A stretch of 11,751 bases of DNA, from NCBI GenBank assembly GCA_964586775.1, contig CAZPJD010000033.1, positions 1-11,751 of the forward strand. Direction: 5' to 3'. The position numbers and the translations under genes were made by a program. The notes beneath the pieces were generated by a model that saw nothing but the letters and a program-made list of their open reading frames with translations, was not told where the DNA came from and did no database searches. Positions 1 through 7,493 of the stretch are shown here, piece by piece (position 1 is the stretch's first letter; each line of letters opens with the position of its first letter). This stretch comes from JADLEX01 sp964586775 (GTDB lineage Bacteria > Lernaellota > Lernaellaia > JACKCT01).

Positions 1-1164
1 GCCGGTGGAGACGACGCCCTCCTCGATAAGAGCCCGAATCTCGGCCGCGGAGAACCCGGCCTCCCCGAGCGCCGACGCGGTCGATCCGCCGACCAGCGGA
101 ACCGGCTCGTTACCCGCGCCGCCACGTTCGATCAGCGGAGAATTGACGTAGCGCGTGCCGGTACGCGGATCTTTCGAGATGACACCGCGCGACGTGAATA
201 CCGGGTCGTCGCCCATTTCGTCGAAATCGAGGACCGGCTCCACACACGCGTTGGCGCGGGCGAACCGCTCGGTCCACTCCGCCCGCGTGCGCGACGCGAA
301 TCGTTCGACCACGGTATTGTGGTGCGGATTCTCCGGCGTCGCCGGCGAGAGCGCCTCATTCACCAATTCCGGCAATTCCAGCACCTCGCAGACCTGCCGC
401 CAGAACTCGGGTTCGATCGCCCCGACCGACATGTGCCCGCCGTCGGACGTCCTGTAGTAGTTGTAGCAAAGCACCGAGCCCGCCAGAAACGGCTCGCCAA
501 ACCCGGGCGCGCGGCCCCTCGCCGAAGCCTCGGTCAAGTTCGACGCCGCCATGGCGAGCGTGCAATCCGCCATCGACAGATCGACGAATGCCCCTTCTCC
601 CGTCACGGCTCGTCGATAGAGCGCCGCCGTCACCGCGCACGCGATAAAAACGCCCGACGACATGTCGGCGAGCTGAATGCCCGGAACTATGGGCCCCTGC
701 CCCGGTACGCCGACGAGCGATGCGACGCCCGACCGCGCCAGCAGGTTGATGTCGTGCGCGGCGCGCGAGGTCATCGGGCCGGTCGCGCCGTAGCCCGAGA
801 GCGCGACGAAGATCAGGTCGGGCCGGACGCGACGCAGGTCTTCATTGCCGAGCCCGAGCCGGTCCATCACCCCCGCGCGAAAGGTCTCGACGACCACGCC
901 GTACTCGCCGAGCAATCGCTCGATCACCGATTTCGCGCGAGGGTGTTTGAGGTCGATCGCGAGGCTCTTTTTTCCTCGATTGATCGCCGCGAACATGTAA
1001 CCGACGCCGTCGATCGTCGGCGGCACGTGCCGCGTGTAGTCGCCGCCGGAGACCGCCTCGACCTTGAGGACGTCCGCGCCCCAGTCGGCGAGAAGCTGCG
1101 TGCCGTAGGGTCCGGGCAGCAGGCGCGAAAAATCCAGAATCTTCACCCCATCAAGGAACGACAT
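1..1164 (-). CDS. Alpha-methylacyl-CoA racemase / class III (CaiB/BaiF) CoA-transferase, 3' end cut by window edge
   Basis: An open frame of 388 codons runs off the left edge. It starts at ATG 1164, six bases after a GGAG Shine-Dalgarno (1171-1174, minus strand). The start of the protein reads SFLDGVKILDFSRLLPGPYG, typical of family III CoA-transferases. Three residues fit the racemase catalytic set known from the mycobacterial enzyme MCR (His126, Asp156, Glu241). They are His137 in AHDIN, Asp167 exactly 30 residues later in LADMSSG, and Glu251 in AIEPEFW. Family knowledge: these cytoplasmic enzymes epimerise 2-methylacyl-CoA thioesters or move CoA between acids. The His/Glu pair favours racemase, but Asp167 would also be the acylated residue of a transferase, so the exact reaction is open. 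The visible length is near the family's usual 360-400 residues, so little is missing. It diverges from the propeller gene across 73 bp and has no evident link to the glycan genes. Confidence 0.88.
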   Translation of the reverse strand, partial: MSFLDGVKILDFSRLLPGPYGTQLLADWGADVLKVEAVSGGDYTRHVPPTIDGVGYMFAAINRGKKSLAIDLKHPRAKSVIERLLGEYGVVVETFRAGVMDRLGLGNEDLRRVRPDLIFVALSGYGATGPMTSRAAHDINLLARSGVASLVGVPGQGPIVPGIQLADMSSGVFIACAVTAALYRRAVTGEGAFVDLSMADCTLAMAASNLTEASARGRAPGFGEPFLAGSVLCYNYYRTSDGGHMSVGAIEPEFWRQVCEVLELPELVNEALSPATPENPHHNTVVERFASRTRAEWTERFARANACVEPVLDFDEMGDDPVFTSRGVISKDPRTGTRYVNSPLIERGGAGNEPVPLVGGSTASALGEAGFSAAEIRALIEEGVVSTG

Positions 1165-1237
1165 CCGACACTCCAATTCGATCGTTGCCGCGCCGCCGGG
1201 CTTGCCGCGTCGCGCCAAATTGCGCACAAATAGTCCC

Positions 1238-2269
1238 ATGTCGAAAAAGAACCCGTTTGCCGTCGTCCTGTTCGCGGCCGGGGCGCTGGCCCTTTACATC
1301 GCGTTTGCCGTCGGCACGGGCGCGCTCTTTGCAAAGTGGCACGCTCGCCAACTTAGTCGCACGGGCATGTCGCCACAAGCGCCGCGCTTCCGGCTTCCCC
1401 CCGCGTGGAATGACACCGAAAAACGAGGGCAAATCGCATCGCTGTGCGCGGCGGGCGGTCACGTCTTCGCGGCCGGGCCGGGGCTCGGCGTCTACCGCGG
1501 CACGGACGGCCGCTCGTGGTTTCCCTTCAACGAACGGCTTCCCGACGCGCTCGACACGACGCATCTTTCGTCCGGTCCGCTGGGGCTTTTTGTCATCGAT
1601 CGCGAGTTGCGCGTTTTTCGACGCGATGCCGCGGGTTGGTCGGCCATCGGCACTGTTCCCGATTCGACGCGCGTCGTTCGGGTCGGATCGATGGGAGACA
1701 AACTCGCCGTCGCGACGGACTTCGGGATGCGGCATTGGTCGCCGAACGAGGGTTGGACCCAGCCGCCCGATCCGTTGGCGCCGACGCGCTTTCCCGTCCG
1801 GCCTCGCCGCGTTGTCCCGACGATGCCGACGCACGGCGTTGCGATCGAATCGAACGAGCGCGGCGCGTGGTTCGTCCGGCTGTCGGGCGCCGATGCCATT
1901 TCTTCAGGTTCGGCACCACATGCCGTGGACCCGTCGAAACTGGTCTGGATGAACGAGTGGACGTCGTCCCAAACGGTGGTCGACGGCGAATGGCAATCGA
2001 CCATCGTCGACCTCGAATTCCGCCCCTCGACGAATCCGGCGATCGTCGTCGCGGCGGGCGATGCGCGCGTTTACGCGATCGATCTCGTGGATGGAAGCCC
2101 GGGCGCGCCGCGCCGGGAATCGGGCGGGCTCCCGCCAGCCGCCTGCACCTCACTCGCGGTAAACGGCGAGGACGTGTTCGTCGGAACCGCCGGATTCGGC
2201 GTGTACCGATTCGACGCGGACCACGACCGATTCGAACCGGCGAACCTCGGCCTGCTCCACGCGCCCTGA
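1238..2269 (+). CDS. Membrane-anchored beta-propeller-like protein of unknown function
   Basis: A 344-residue protein I cannot assign to a named family. After a short basic start (MSKKN) comes one hydrophobic segment at about residues 8-30, with no lipobox or clear cleavage site. It therefore looks like an inner-membrane anchor with the rest of the chain outside. The remainder is rich in short beta-type stretches and has blade-like repeats. A G-x-GVYR-x-x-D pattern followed by an aromatic/Phe-rich strand occurs near residues 82-98 and again near 320-335. Similar weak repeats occur in BNR, two-component-regulator and Kelch-type propellers. I chose ATG 1238 because the hydrophobic anchor follows it directly; an in-frame TTG at 1202 would add 12 residues. 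No good Shine-Dalgarno is visible. The stop lies four bases from the convergent aminotransferase stop, leaving no room for a separate terminator. Role unknown; binding or sensing outside the membrane is a guess. Confidence 0.75.
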   Translation: MSKKNPFAVVLFAAGALALYIAFAVGTGALFAKWHARQLSRTGMSPQAPRFRLPPAWNDTEKRGQIASLCAAGGHVFAAGPGLGVYRGTDGRSWFPFNERLPDALDTTHLSSGPLGLFVIDRELRVFRRDAAGWSAIGTVPDSTRVVRVGSMGDKLAVATDFGMRHWSPNEGWTQPPDPLAPTRFPVRPRRVVPTMPTHGVAIESNERGAWFVRLSGADAISSGSAPHAVDPSKLVWMNEWTSSQTVVDGEWQSTIVDLEFRPSTNPAIVVAAGDARVYAIDLVDGSPGAPRRESGGLPPAACTSLAVNGEDVFVGTAGFGVYRFDADHDRFEPANLGLLHAP

Positions 2270-2273
2270 CGAA

Positions 2274-3419
2274 TCACCCCGCGAGGTAGAAACGCGTCAC
2301 GGCGTCGATCACGCGCTCCTGCTCGTCGTCGCGAAGGCCGTGATAGATCGGCAGACGCACGAGCTGCTCCGAAACGCGGGCGGAGACGGGACACGCGGTG
2401 CCCGGCTTCGCGAAGCGAGCGCCCATCTCGGATTTGTGCAGCGGCTGATAATGAAAAACGGCGTGAATCCCCGCGGCGCGCAGATGCGCGATCAGCCGGT
2501 CGCGCTCGTTTGCGTCGGCGCATAGCAGAAAAAAGATGTGACCGTTGTGCGCGTCGGCAAGTTCGGCCGGAATTCGCGGGCGACGCACCCGCCCTTCGCG
2601 CTCGAGCGGCTCGAACGCGGCCATGTAGCGCCCGTGCAGGCGGCGGCGCGAGCGCGTCACGGCTTCGACGTGACCCAGCTGCGCGAGCAAAAACGCGGCC
2701 AGCAGATCCGACGGCAGAAAGCTCGAGCCGAAGTCGCACCAGGTGTATTTGTCCACCTCGCCGCGCAAAAAGCGGTTGCGGTTCGTGCCCTTTTGCCACA
2801 GCACCTCGGCGCGGGGCGCGAGTGCCGGATCGCCGATCGCGAGCGCCCCGCCCTCACCGCAATGCAGGTTTTTTGTTTCGTGAAAGCTGAACGCGCCCAG
2901 ATCGCCGAGCCCGCCCAGCGGACGGCCGCGATGCGTCGCGCCCACCGCCTGCGCCGCGTCCTCGACCACGCGAACATTCGCTCCGCGCGCGATGCGCAGA
3001 ATCTCGTCCATCTCGCATGCCACGCCCGCGTAGTGAACGGGGACGATCGCCTTGGTGCGTGGCGTGAGGGCGCCCGCGAGCAGCGATTCGTCGAGATTCA
3101 GCGTGTCCTCGCGCACATCGACGAAGACGGGCGTCGCGCCGCGCGACGCGAACGCGTTGGCCGTCGAGACGAACGTGAAGTCGGGGATGATGACCTCGTC
3201 GCCGGGGCCGACGTCGCAGAGCATCGCGGCCATTTCCAGCGCGTCGGTGCACGACGTGGTGAGCAGCACCTTCTCGCATGCGAGCATCGCCGCGAGACGT
3301 TTGTGGCACTCCTTGGTGTAGTGGCCGTCGCCCGAGATCCAGCCGCGCTCGACCGCGTCGCGCATGTGGTCCAGTTCGTCGCCGAGCAGCGACGGGCGGT
3401 TAAAGGGAATATTAGTCAC
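2274..3419 (-). CDS. wecE: WecE-like dTDP-4-amino-4,6-dideoxygalactose transaminase (DegT/DnrJ/EryC1/StrS family)
   Basis: A 381-residue PLP aminotransferase that aligns along its whole length, from memory, with E. coli WecE (RffA). Matching blocks are IPFNRP at the start, LEMAAML, PGDEVIIPDFTFVSTANAF, AIVPVHYAGVACEMD, VVEDAAQ, SFHETKN and DKYTW. Lys183 in SFHETKN is the expected Schiff-base lysine. Asp154 and Gln157 in VEDAAQ are the cofactor-ring residues. Known reaction: dTDP-4-keto-6-deoxyglucose plus glutamate gives dTDP-4-amino-4,6-dideoxygalactose in the cytoplasm. The GTG start at 3419 overlaps the acetyltransferase stop (GTGA) and follows AGGA at 3427-3430. It is the last gene of the four-gene operon, just after a gene of the type that acetylates its product. 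Nearly all of the gene is GC-rich like the chromosome; only its first few codons touch the AT-rich island. The exact sugar isomer cannot be read from sequence. Confidence 0.92.
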   Translation of the reverse strand: MTNIPFNRPSLLGDELDHMRDAVERGWISGDGHYTKECHKRLAAMLACEKVLLTTSCTDALEMAAMLCDVGPGDEVIIPDFTFVSTANAFASRGATPVFVDVREDTLNLDESLLAGALTPRTKAIVPVHYAGVACEMDEILRIARGANVRVVEDAAQAVGATHRGRPLGGLGDLGAFSFHETKNLHCGEGGALAIGDPALAPRAEVLWQKGTNRNRFLRGEVDKYTWCDFGSSFLPSDLLAAFLLAQLGHVEAVTRSRRRLHGRYMAAFEPLEREGRVRRPRIPAELADAHNGHIFFLLCADANERDRLIAHLRAAGIHAVFHYQPLHKSEMGARFAKPGTACPVSARVSEQLVRLPIYHGLRDDEQERVIDAVTRFYLAG

Positions 3420-4710
3420 GGGCTTTTCCTTTTTTCATCAAACCACTTATGAAATGTATAAATATATTGAAACGGCTCGAATCCACATCGCGCCCAAACC
3501 TTCTGAACCGCGATGTTGACGATCTGCGTGGACACGATCATTCTTTCGCGTCCACGCTGGCGGCACCAGTTCATTCCTTCTTCAATCAACGCCTGATAGA
3601 TACCTTTTCCTTGGGCACGCGGATGAACGCCCGACAAGACTGCTTCGCCGGAATCATCTCCGGCATACCTCATCGTCATAAATGCCATGATCTCTTTATC
3701 GATTTCAACAACAAACACTTCATTTGTTGTAGCTGTGAATTTTTTATCAATATTCGACTTACGAGCGTCGAGCACGTCCATGCACGATCTCGACGCCCAA
3801 TCCAAGTACACATCATCACTCAACCTCTTATCCAGACGTTCGTCGGCTTGATAATGCCCGCGATAACCATAGTATGAATTTTTTGCAACCTCTTTGACGC
3901 CAAATATGTCATTTCGGTCGATGGTTCGCACATTATGATGAACTCGATCGGCCGAGCCGCGCTTTAATATATTCAGCTGACTTAGCCTCGTTGCATGACA
4001 GTAAACCAATGTGTCCATGATGCGATAGCCGATACGCTGCAACTCGCCGCAGATAGACAGGTTCTCCGCAGCAGTCCGCACAATGGCCAAGTCCGCTCCG
4101 ACTTCGCAGCAGTACGCTTCAAGCTCCTGCAAGCTCGAGTCCTCGCGAAGATGAGCCTTGATCACGTTTACATGAAATCTGTCAGAATCCAGCTCAGACG
4201 GGCCCCAACTCGTTTCTAGTTTTTCCATCGATTAGCCTCTGTTGAAAATCCTATTCGATCACTGACGTGACTCACTGGCTGCCCTAAAACGCGAAAATGC
4301 ATTCTGGCAAGAAATTCGCCGATGATCCCTAATGCAAAAAGTTGTGAACCGCTAAATATTGCGATAATGGATGCTAGAAACGGGAATCCGGGCACGCTGT
4401 GACCAGTTATCGCATATCTAATTAAAACATATAAGAAAACTCCGATCCCAAACAAAGTGAAAACAAAACCGATCATACTGGCGATCCGCAAGGGCAAAGC
4501 ACTAAACCCCGTAATCATGTTAACCGCATGCGTAATTAATTTAACTATATTGTAATTGGATTTTCCGTATCGCCGCTTTTCATGCGGAAGTCGAATGGAA
4601 GAATATCTTGTTGTTGCCCAACTCAAGAGAACGTCTATCGCGACATAAGAACTGCGATAATCGGAGAATGCATCTCGTAAATGGGTCCGGAAAATTCTCC
4701 ACGCGCTGGC
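3400..4710. other. AT-rich island inside the sugar operon
   Basis: Base composition changes sharply at both ends. Hand counts of several 60-base lines between 3421 and 4680 gave about 33-55% G+C, against roughly 65-70% in lines outside. The left border falls in the first codons of the wecE-like gene, and the right border falls near codon 160 of the GT2 gene. The island holds the whole acetyltransferase gene and the membrane half of the GT2. I see no inverted repeats, target duplications, tRNA or recombinase at the borders. Homologous or illegitimate recombination from a lower-GC donor is more likely than an insertion element. Confidence 0.75.
3416..4228 (-). CDS. WecD-like GNAT N-acetyltransferase (predicted dTDP-4-amino-sugar acetyltransferase)
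   Basis: A 270-residue protein with a C-terminal GNAT domain. Motif A is at 200-216 (GVHPRAQGKG, with the acetyl-CoA pyrophosphate loop R204 to G209). An Asn-containing segment STQIVNIAVQKVW follows at 233-245, then CGF and a Tyr-rich end. The N-terminal part (SELDSDRFHVNVIKAH, residues 11-26) resembles the WDSxFFG-type start of WecD/RffC. The middle YYGYRGHYQAD segment corresponds in place to the SRFRxPWY region of WecD. Known WecD role: acetyl-CoA-dependent N-acetylation of dTDP-4-amino-4,6-dideoxygalactose to dTDP-Fuc4NAc. Position between the GT2 gene (13-bp overlap, ATG inside its last codons, GAGG seven bases upstream) and wecE (4-bp overlap) supports this. The gene lies wholly in an AT-rich island unlike its neighbours, a sign of recent import. 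At 270 residues it is longer than E. coli WecD (about 224). Confidence 0.82.
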   Translation of the reverse strand: MEKLETSWGPSELDSDRFHVNVIKAHLREDSSLQELEAYCCEVGADLAIVRTAAENLSICGELQRIGYRIMDTLVYCHATRLSQLNILKRGSADRVHHNVRTIDRNDIFGVKEVAKNSYYGYRGHYQADERLDKRLSDDVYLDWASRSCMDVLDARKSNIDKKFTATTNEVFVVEIDKEIMAFMTMRYAGDDSGEAVLSGVHPRAQGKGIYQALIEEGMNWCRQRGRERMIVSTQIVNIAVQKVWARCGFEPFQYIYTFHKWFDEKRKSP

Positions 4711-5184
4711 GTTATACGCGATTTTCGCCCCCATCGCCCTCGCCAGAGTCCACTTGGTCACCACCGACGTGAAGTCGCGCCATGCGCCGTGCGCTTCGGC
4801 GATAGGCGGCGCGTACACCACGTCGTGCCCTTCGTTCAGCTTCGCGATGAGCTTGGGGATTTCTTCGGGCGGGTGCTGCAAATCGTCGTCGATGGTGACG
4901 ATCGCCTCGCCGCGCGCCGCGCGAATCCCCGCGAGCAGCGCGTTGTGCTGGCCGAAGTTGCGGTTGTGACGAATCCCACGGACGCGCGGATCGTCGGCCG
5001 CAATCGCGCGGATGACATCCCACGAATCGTCGGGACCGCCGTCCTCAACGAAGACGATTTCGTACTCGCGCAGTCCGTCCTGCGTCGAAAGGACCTTGGT
5101 CAAGCGTTCGTGCAGCTCTCGCAGACTGTCGCGGGAGTTGTAAACCGGAATCACGACCGAGAGCGTGGAGATGGGTTCGATCAC
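4216..5184 (-). CDS. GT2-family polyprenyl-phosphate glycosyltransferase (ArnC/GtrB/DPM1-like), compositionally mosaic
   Basis: A 322-residue membrane glycosyltransferase. The GT-A domain fills residues 5-160: VIPVYN (11-16), VEDGGPDDSW (46-55) for nucleotide binding, and the metal-binding DDD at 99-101 in IDDDLQHPPEEIP. A basic RRYGKSNY stretch (204-211) precedes two membrane spans near 231-257 and 267-293, as in ArnC, GtrB and yeast-type DPM1. Such enzymes move a sugar from a nucleotide to undecaprenyl phosphate on the cytoplasmic face. GTG 5184 is chosen because it follows a perfect AAGGAGG (5192-5198) by seven bases and forms a GTGA overlap with the upstream GT-C stop. An open frame extends upstream but is only a shadow of that gene. 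Codons up to about residue 160 are GC-rich; the rest, including both membrane spans, is AT-rich. The gene therefore looks like a fusion of two histories with the reading frame intact. The sugar is inferred from neighbours only. Confidence 0.9.
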   Translation of the reverse strand: MIEPISTLSVVIPVYNSRDSLRELHERLTKVLSTQDGLREYEIVFVEDGGPDDSWDVIRAIAADDPRVRGIRHNRNFGQHNALLAGIRAARGEAIVTIDDDLQHPPEEIPKLIAKLNEGHDVVYAPPIAEAHGAWRDFTSVVTKWTLARAMGAKIAYNASAWRIFRTHLRDAFSDYRSSYVAIDVLLSWATTRYSSIRLPHEKRRYGKSNYNIVKLITHAVNMITGFSALPLRIASMIGFVFTLFGIGVFLYVLIRYAITGHSVPGFPFLASIIAIFSGSQLFALGIIGEFLARMHFRVLGQPVSHVSDRIGFSTEANRWKN

Positions 5185-6587
5185 GACGCCGCCTCCTTCG
5201 ACGCGACACCGCGCGCGCGCGTCCACGCGACAAGCGCGCACCAGGCCAGCGCCGCGAGCAGCGACCACGCCCCGGTCGCGCCGTATCGCGGCTCGTAGTT
5301 GAGCGGCATCACGCTGCCCACGGCGTACGCAAACGGCGTTTGCAGCACCAGAATCTCCCACCACGCTTCGCGGCGCGCAACGAGCCAGACGACGACGGCG
5401 ATCATGCCGGCCCATCCGAGAAGCGGCGCGGTGCGGCTGCACACGGCGTAGAAAAATCCGATCGGATCGCGGATGGCTGAGCGCAGGGGCGACGCCTCCG
5501 GCTCACCCGGCCTCGGATAGGGCCTGGGCGGCGTGAAATCGAGCGGTCGTTTCGCAAACGAAACCAGACGCAGTCCCAGCGCGCGCACGAAGAGCATGGG
5601 GTCTTTTCGAAGCACCTCGCCGACGTACTCGCCGAGCAGGCGGTTCATCTCGACCGACGCGTATTCCACTTGGTGCCCGCGCGATTCGAGCCACGGGGTC
5701 AGCGCCTCGTCGTCGAGGCGAAAGCCGTAGGGATTGTCCGTCACGATTCCCAAACTCTCCCAGAGCGAGCGGCCGAGAAAATGCGTGTTCGTCGTGCCGT
5801 AGTATTTCGCATTGAAGCGCTTTTGCGGCAAGCCGAAGACGACGAGCGGAATCGCGACAAACAGCGCCGCGGCCGCGAGGCGTTCGCGCCACGATCGCCC
5901 GGGCGTGAGCACGACGAGCGGAACCACAAAGAAGAACATGAAATACGCCGCGGGCCGCACCCACAGCAGCGCCGCCGCGGTGAAGAGCAAAACGGGAATC
6001 CAAACGCGTTCACGCTTCAATTTGCCGCGAAATGTGGCCAGCGCGAGCAACACCGCCGCCATGATCGGCACAGCGAAGATGTCGCGCATGGGCTGGCTCG
6101 CCTGCGCCCAGATCACGGGAAACGCGAGGCTGTAAAGCAGTCCCGCGCACGTTCCGATCCCGATCCCGACCAACCACATCGTCGCCGCCGCGAACGCAAC
6201 CACCCCCGCGCCCTCGGCCAAGATCTGAATCGCGAAGGCGTAGCGTGCCGTCAAATGGTCGCCGAAGGCGCGACTCGTCCACGCGATCAGGTACCCGTAG
6301 CCAGGTAGATCGACCGCGGGAAAGGTCTTGTAGACGCCGGAGCGCGAAATTGCGGGCCATTCCTCGATCGAAATGAAACGTCCCTCGGTGTCGGCCGCCC
6401 GGCAGGCCGCGGCGGAAAGCGCTCGATCCTCGGAAAACGCGTGGCCGTGCCACCACGCGTCGGCGATGGCGAACTGACCCGAAACCTGACCGTAGTAATA
6501 AAGCGTGGCGTTCTTGCCGTACGCCCAGACGGTGAGGGTGCGGACCGCGAGAAAAACCACGAACACCAACAACAGTCGTCCGCGCAC
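5181..6587 (-). CDS. GT-C-like multi-pass membrane glycosyltransferase, first paralogue
   Basis: A 468-residue protein with roughly ten hydrophobic spans spread from residue 3 to the C-terminus. A large hydrophilic loop sits after the first span and another near residues 230-330, the usual plan of GT-C enzymes such as ArnT and PMT relatives. I cannot assign the catalytic acid with certainty. Residues shared with the paralogue at 7490-8902 include YYYGQV, DLPGYGYLIAWTSR, QASQPMRD, LLWVRP, HFLGR, DNPYGF and SVEMN. GTG 6587 was chosen over GTG 6608 because GGAG (6595-6598) lies seven bases upstream. It also makes the N-terminus exactly as long as that of the paralogue (34 residues to YYYGQ). Expected role: transfer of a lipid-carried sugar to a glycan, lipid or protein at the outer face of the inner membrane. 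It is the first gene of the four-gene operon and overlaps the GT2 gene by 4 bp. The acceptor is unknown. Confidence 0.82.
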   Translation of the reverse strand: MRGRLLLVFVVFLAVRTLTVWAYGKNATLYYYGQVSGQFAIADAWWHGHAFSEDRALSAAACRAADTEGRFISIEEWPAISRSGVYKTFPAVDLPGYGYLIAWTSRAFGDHLTARYAFAIQILAEGAGVVAFAAATMWLVGIGIGTCAGLLYSLAFPVIWAQASQPMRDIFAVPIMAAVLLALATFRGKLKRERVWIPVLLFTAAALLWVRPAAYFMFFFVVPLVVLTPGRSWRERLAAAALFVAIPLVVFGLPQKRFNAKYYGTTNTHFLGRSLWESLGIVTDNPYGFRLDDEALTPWLESRGHQVEYASVEMNRLLGEYVGEVLRKDPMLFVRALGLRLVSFAKRPLDFTPPRPYPRPGEPEASPLRSAIRDPIGFFYAVCSRTAPLLGWAGMIAVVVWLVARREAWWEILVLQTPFAYAVGSVMPLNYEPRYGATGAWSLLAALAWCALVAWTRARGVASKEAAS

Positions 6588-6613
6588 GCGAGCGCTCCGC
6601 AGCCGCACGGGAA

Positions 6614-6662
6614 TGGACTTCCCGGCGCGCAGACACTATCGTCAAAATTCCGAAACCGGCAA
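6614..6662. promoter_or_regulatory. Candidate divergent promoters between GT-C operon and methyltransferase
   Basis: Two weak, overlapping promoter-like pairs lie in the 81-bp gap. Plus strand, for the methyltransferase: TGGACT (6614-6619), 17 bases, TATCGT (6637-6642). Minus strand, for the four-gene operon: TTGCCG (6662-6657), 16 bases, GATAGT (6640-6635). All boxes match consensus at only four to five of six positions. The best support is that each falls at a sensible distance before a divergent start. Confidence 0.27.
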
Positions 6663-6668
6663 GAGCGC

Positions 6669-7493
6669 ATGATCGATCTGCCCGCCATCACCAACAATCT
6701 CGAACAGCGCGCCGACGGCATCTGGGTCTCGCGCGATCGCTCCGACGTCCACTATCCGTCCTTCGGCAGCGACGTGTGTTTCGAGATCGAGGACACCTCG
6801 TTCTGGTTCGGGCACCGCAATGCGTGCGTCGCCGCGATGTGCGCGCGGCATTTGCGCGAGCGCGTCGTCTTCGACATCGGCGGCGGCAACGGGTTCGTCA
6901 GCTTGGGATTGCAGCGTGCGGGATTCGAGACGGTGCTGGTCGAACCCAGCCCTTCCGCCATGCGCAACGCCGCGACGCGCGACATCGCGCACCGCGTGTG
7001 CTCCACCTTCGACGACGCGGGATTCATCGACGGCGCCGTGCCGAACGTCGGACTCTTCGACGTGCTCGAACACATCGCCGAGCCCGCACCGTTTCTGGCC
7101 GGTATCCGTCGCATCCTTCGCCCCGGCGGGGCCCTCGTCCTCACGGTTCCCGCGTACAACGCCCTGTGGTCTTACGAAGACGTTATCGCCCAGCACCACC
7201 GGCGCTACACGCGCGCGTCGTTGCGGACGGAGCTTCAGGCGGCGGGTTTCGAGGTCGCCTGTTCCACTTACTTCTTCAGCTTCCTTCCGATCCCCATCCT
7301 GCTTGCGCGCGCGCTGCCGTGGCGGATGGGATTGCTCAAGGACGATGCGGTCACGCGCACATCCGGGCAGCATCGCCCGCCGGCCGGCATCACCAAGCGG
7401 ATTCTCGACGCCTTGTGCGATTTCGAACGACGCCGAATCGAACGCGGAAAAGCCCTGCCCTTCGGCGGCAGCATCCTCGCCGTCGCACGCTAG
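6669..7493 (+). CDS. Class I SAM-dependent methyltransferase
   Basis: A 274-residue methyltransferase. Motif I, the SAM-binding glycine loop, is VVFDIGGGNGFVSLG (66-80). The acidic residue that binds the ribose is Glu92 in VLVEPS. LFDVLEHIAEP (129-139) is motif II-like, and ILRPGGALVLTVPA (149-162) is motif III. The HHRRYT stretch (176-181) and the FWFGHRN near the start are common in methyltransferases of surface-polysaccharide and lipid-linked sugar loci. ATG 6669 is preceded only by a weak AAGAG. The gene is divergent from the GT-C operon across 81 bp. It converges on the second GT-C gene, with which it shares the palindromic CTAG that holds both stop codons. The context suggests methylation of a glycan, polyprenyl carrier or lipid, but the sequence does not show the substrate. 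Confidence 0.87.
   Translation: MIDLPAITNNLEQRADGIWVSRDRSDVHYPSFGSDVCFEIEDTSFWFGHRNACVAAMCARHLRERVVFDIGGGNGFVSLGLQRAGFETVLVEPSPSAMRNAATRDIAHRVCSTFDDAGFIDGAVPNVGLFDVLEHIAEPAPFLAGIRRILRPGGALVLTVPAYNALWSYEDVIAQHHRRYTRASLRTELQAAGFEVACSTYFFSFLPIPILLARALPWRMGLLKDDAVTRTSGQHRPPAGITKRILDALCDFERRRIERGKALPFGGSILAVAR

Noticed and set aside
319..1233. Long plus-strand open frame (about 300 codons) opposite the racemase gene
   Set aside because: Its Arg/His-rich sequence has no domain, while the minus strand encodes a protein with matched family motifs and catalytic residues. It is a high-GC shadow.
3400..4710. Mobile element as the cause of the AT-rich island
   Set aside because: No transposase, integrase, terminal repeats or target duplication is visible, and the borders lie inside intact genes.
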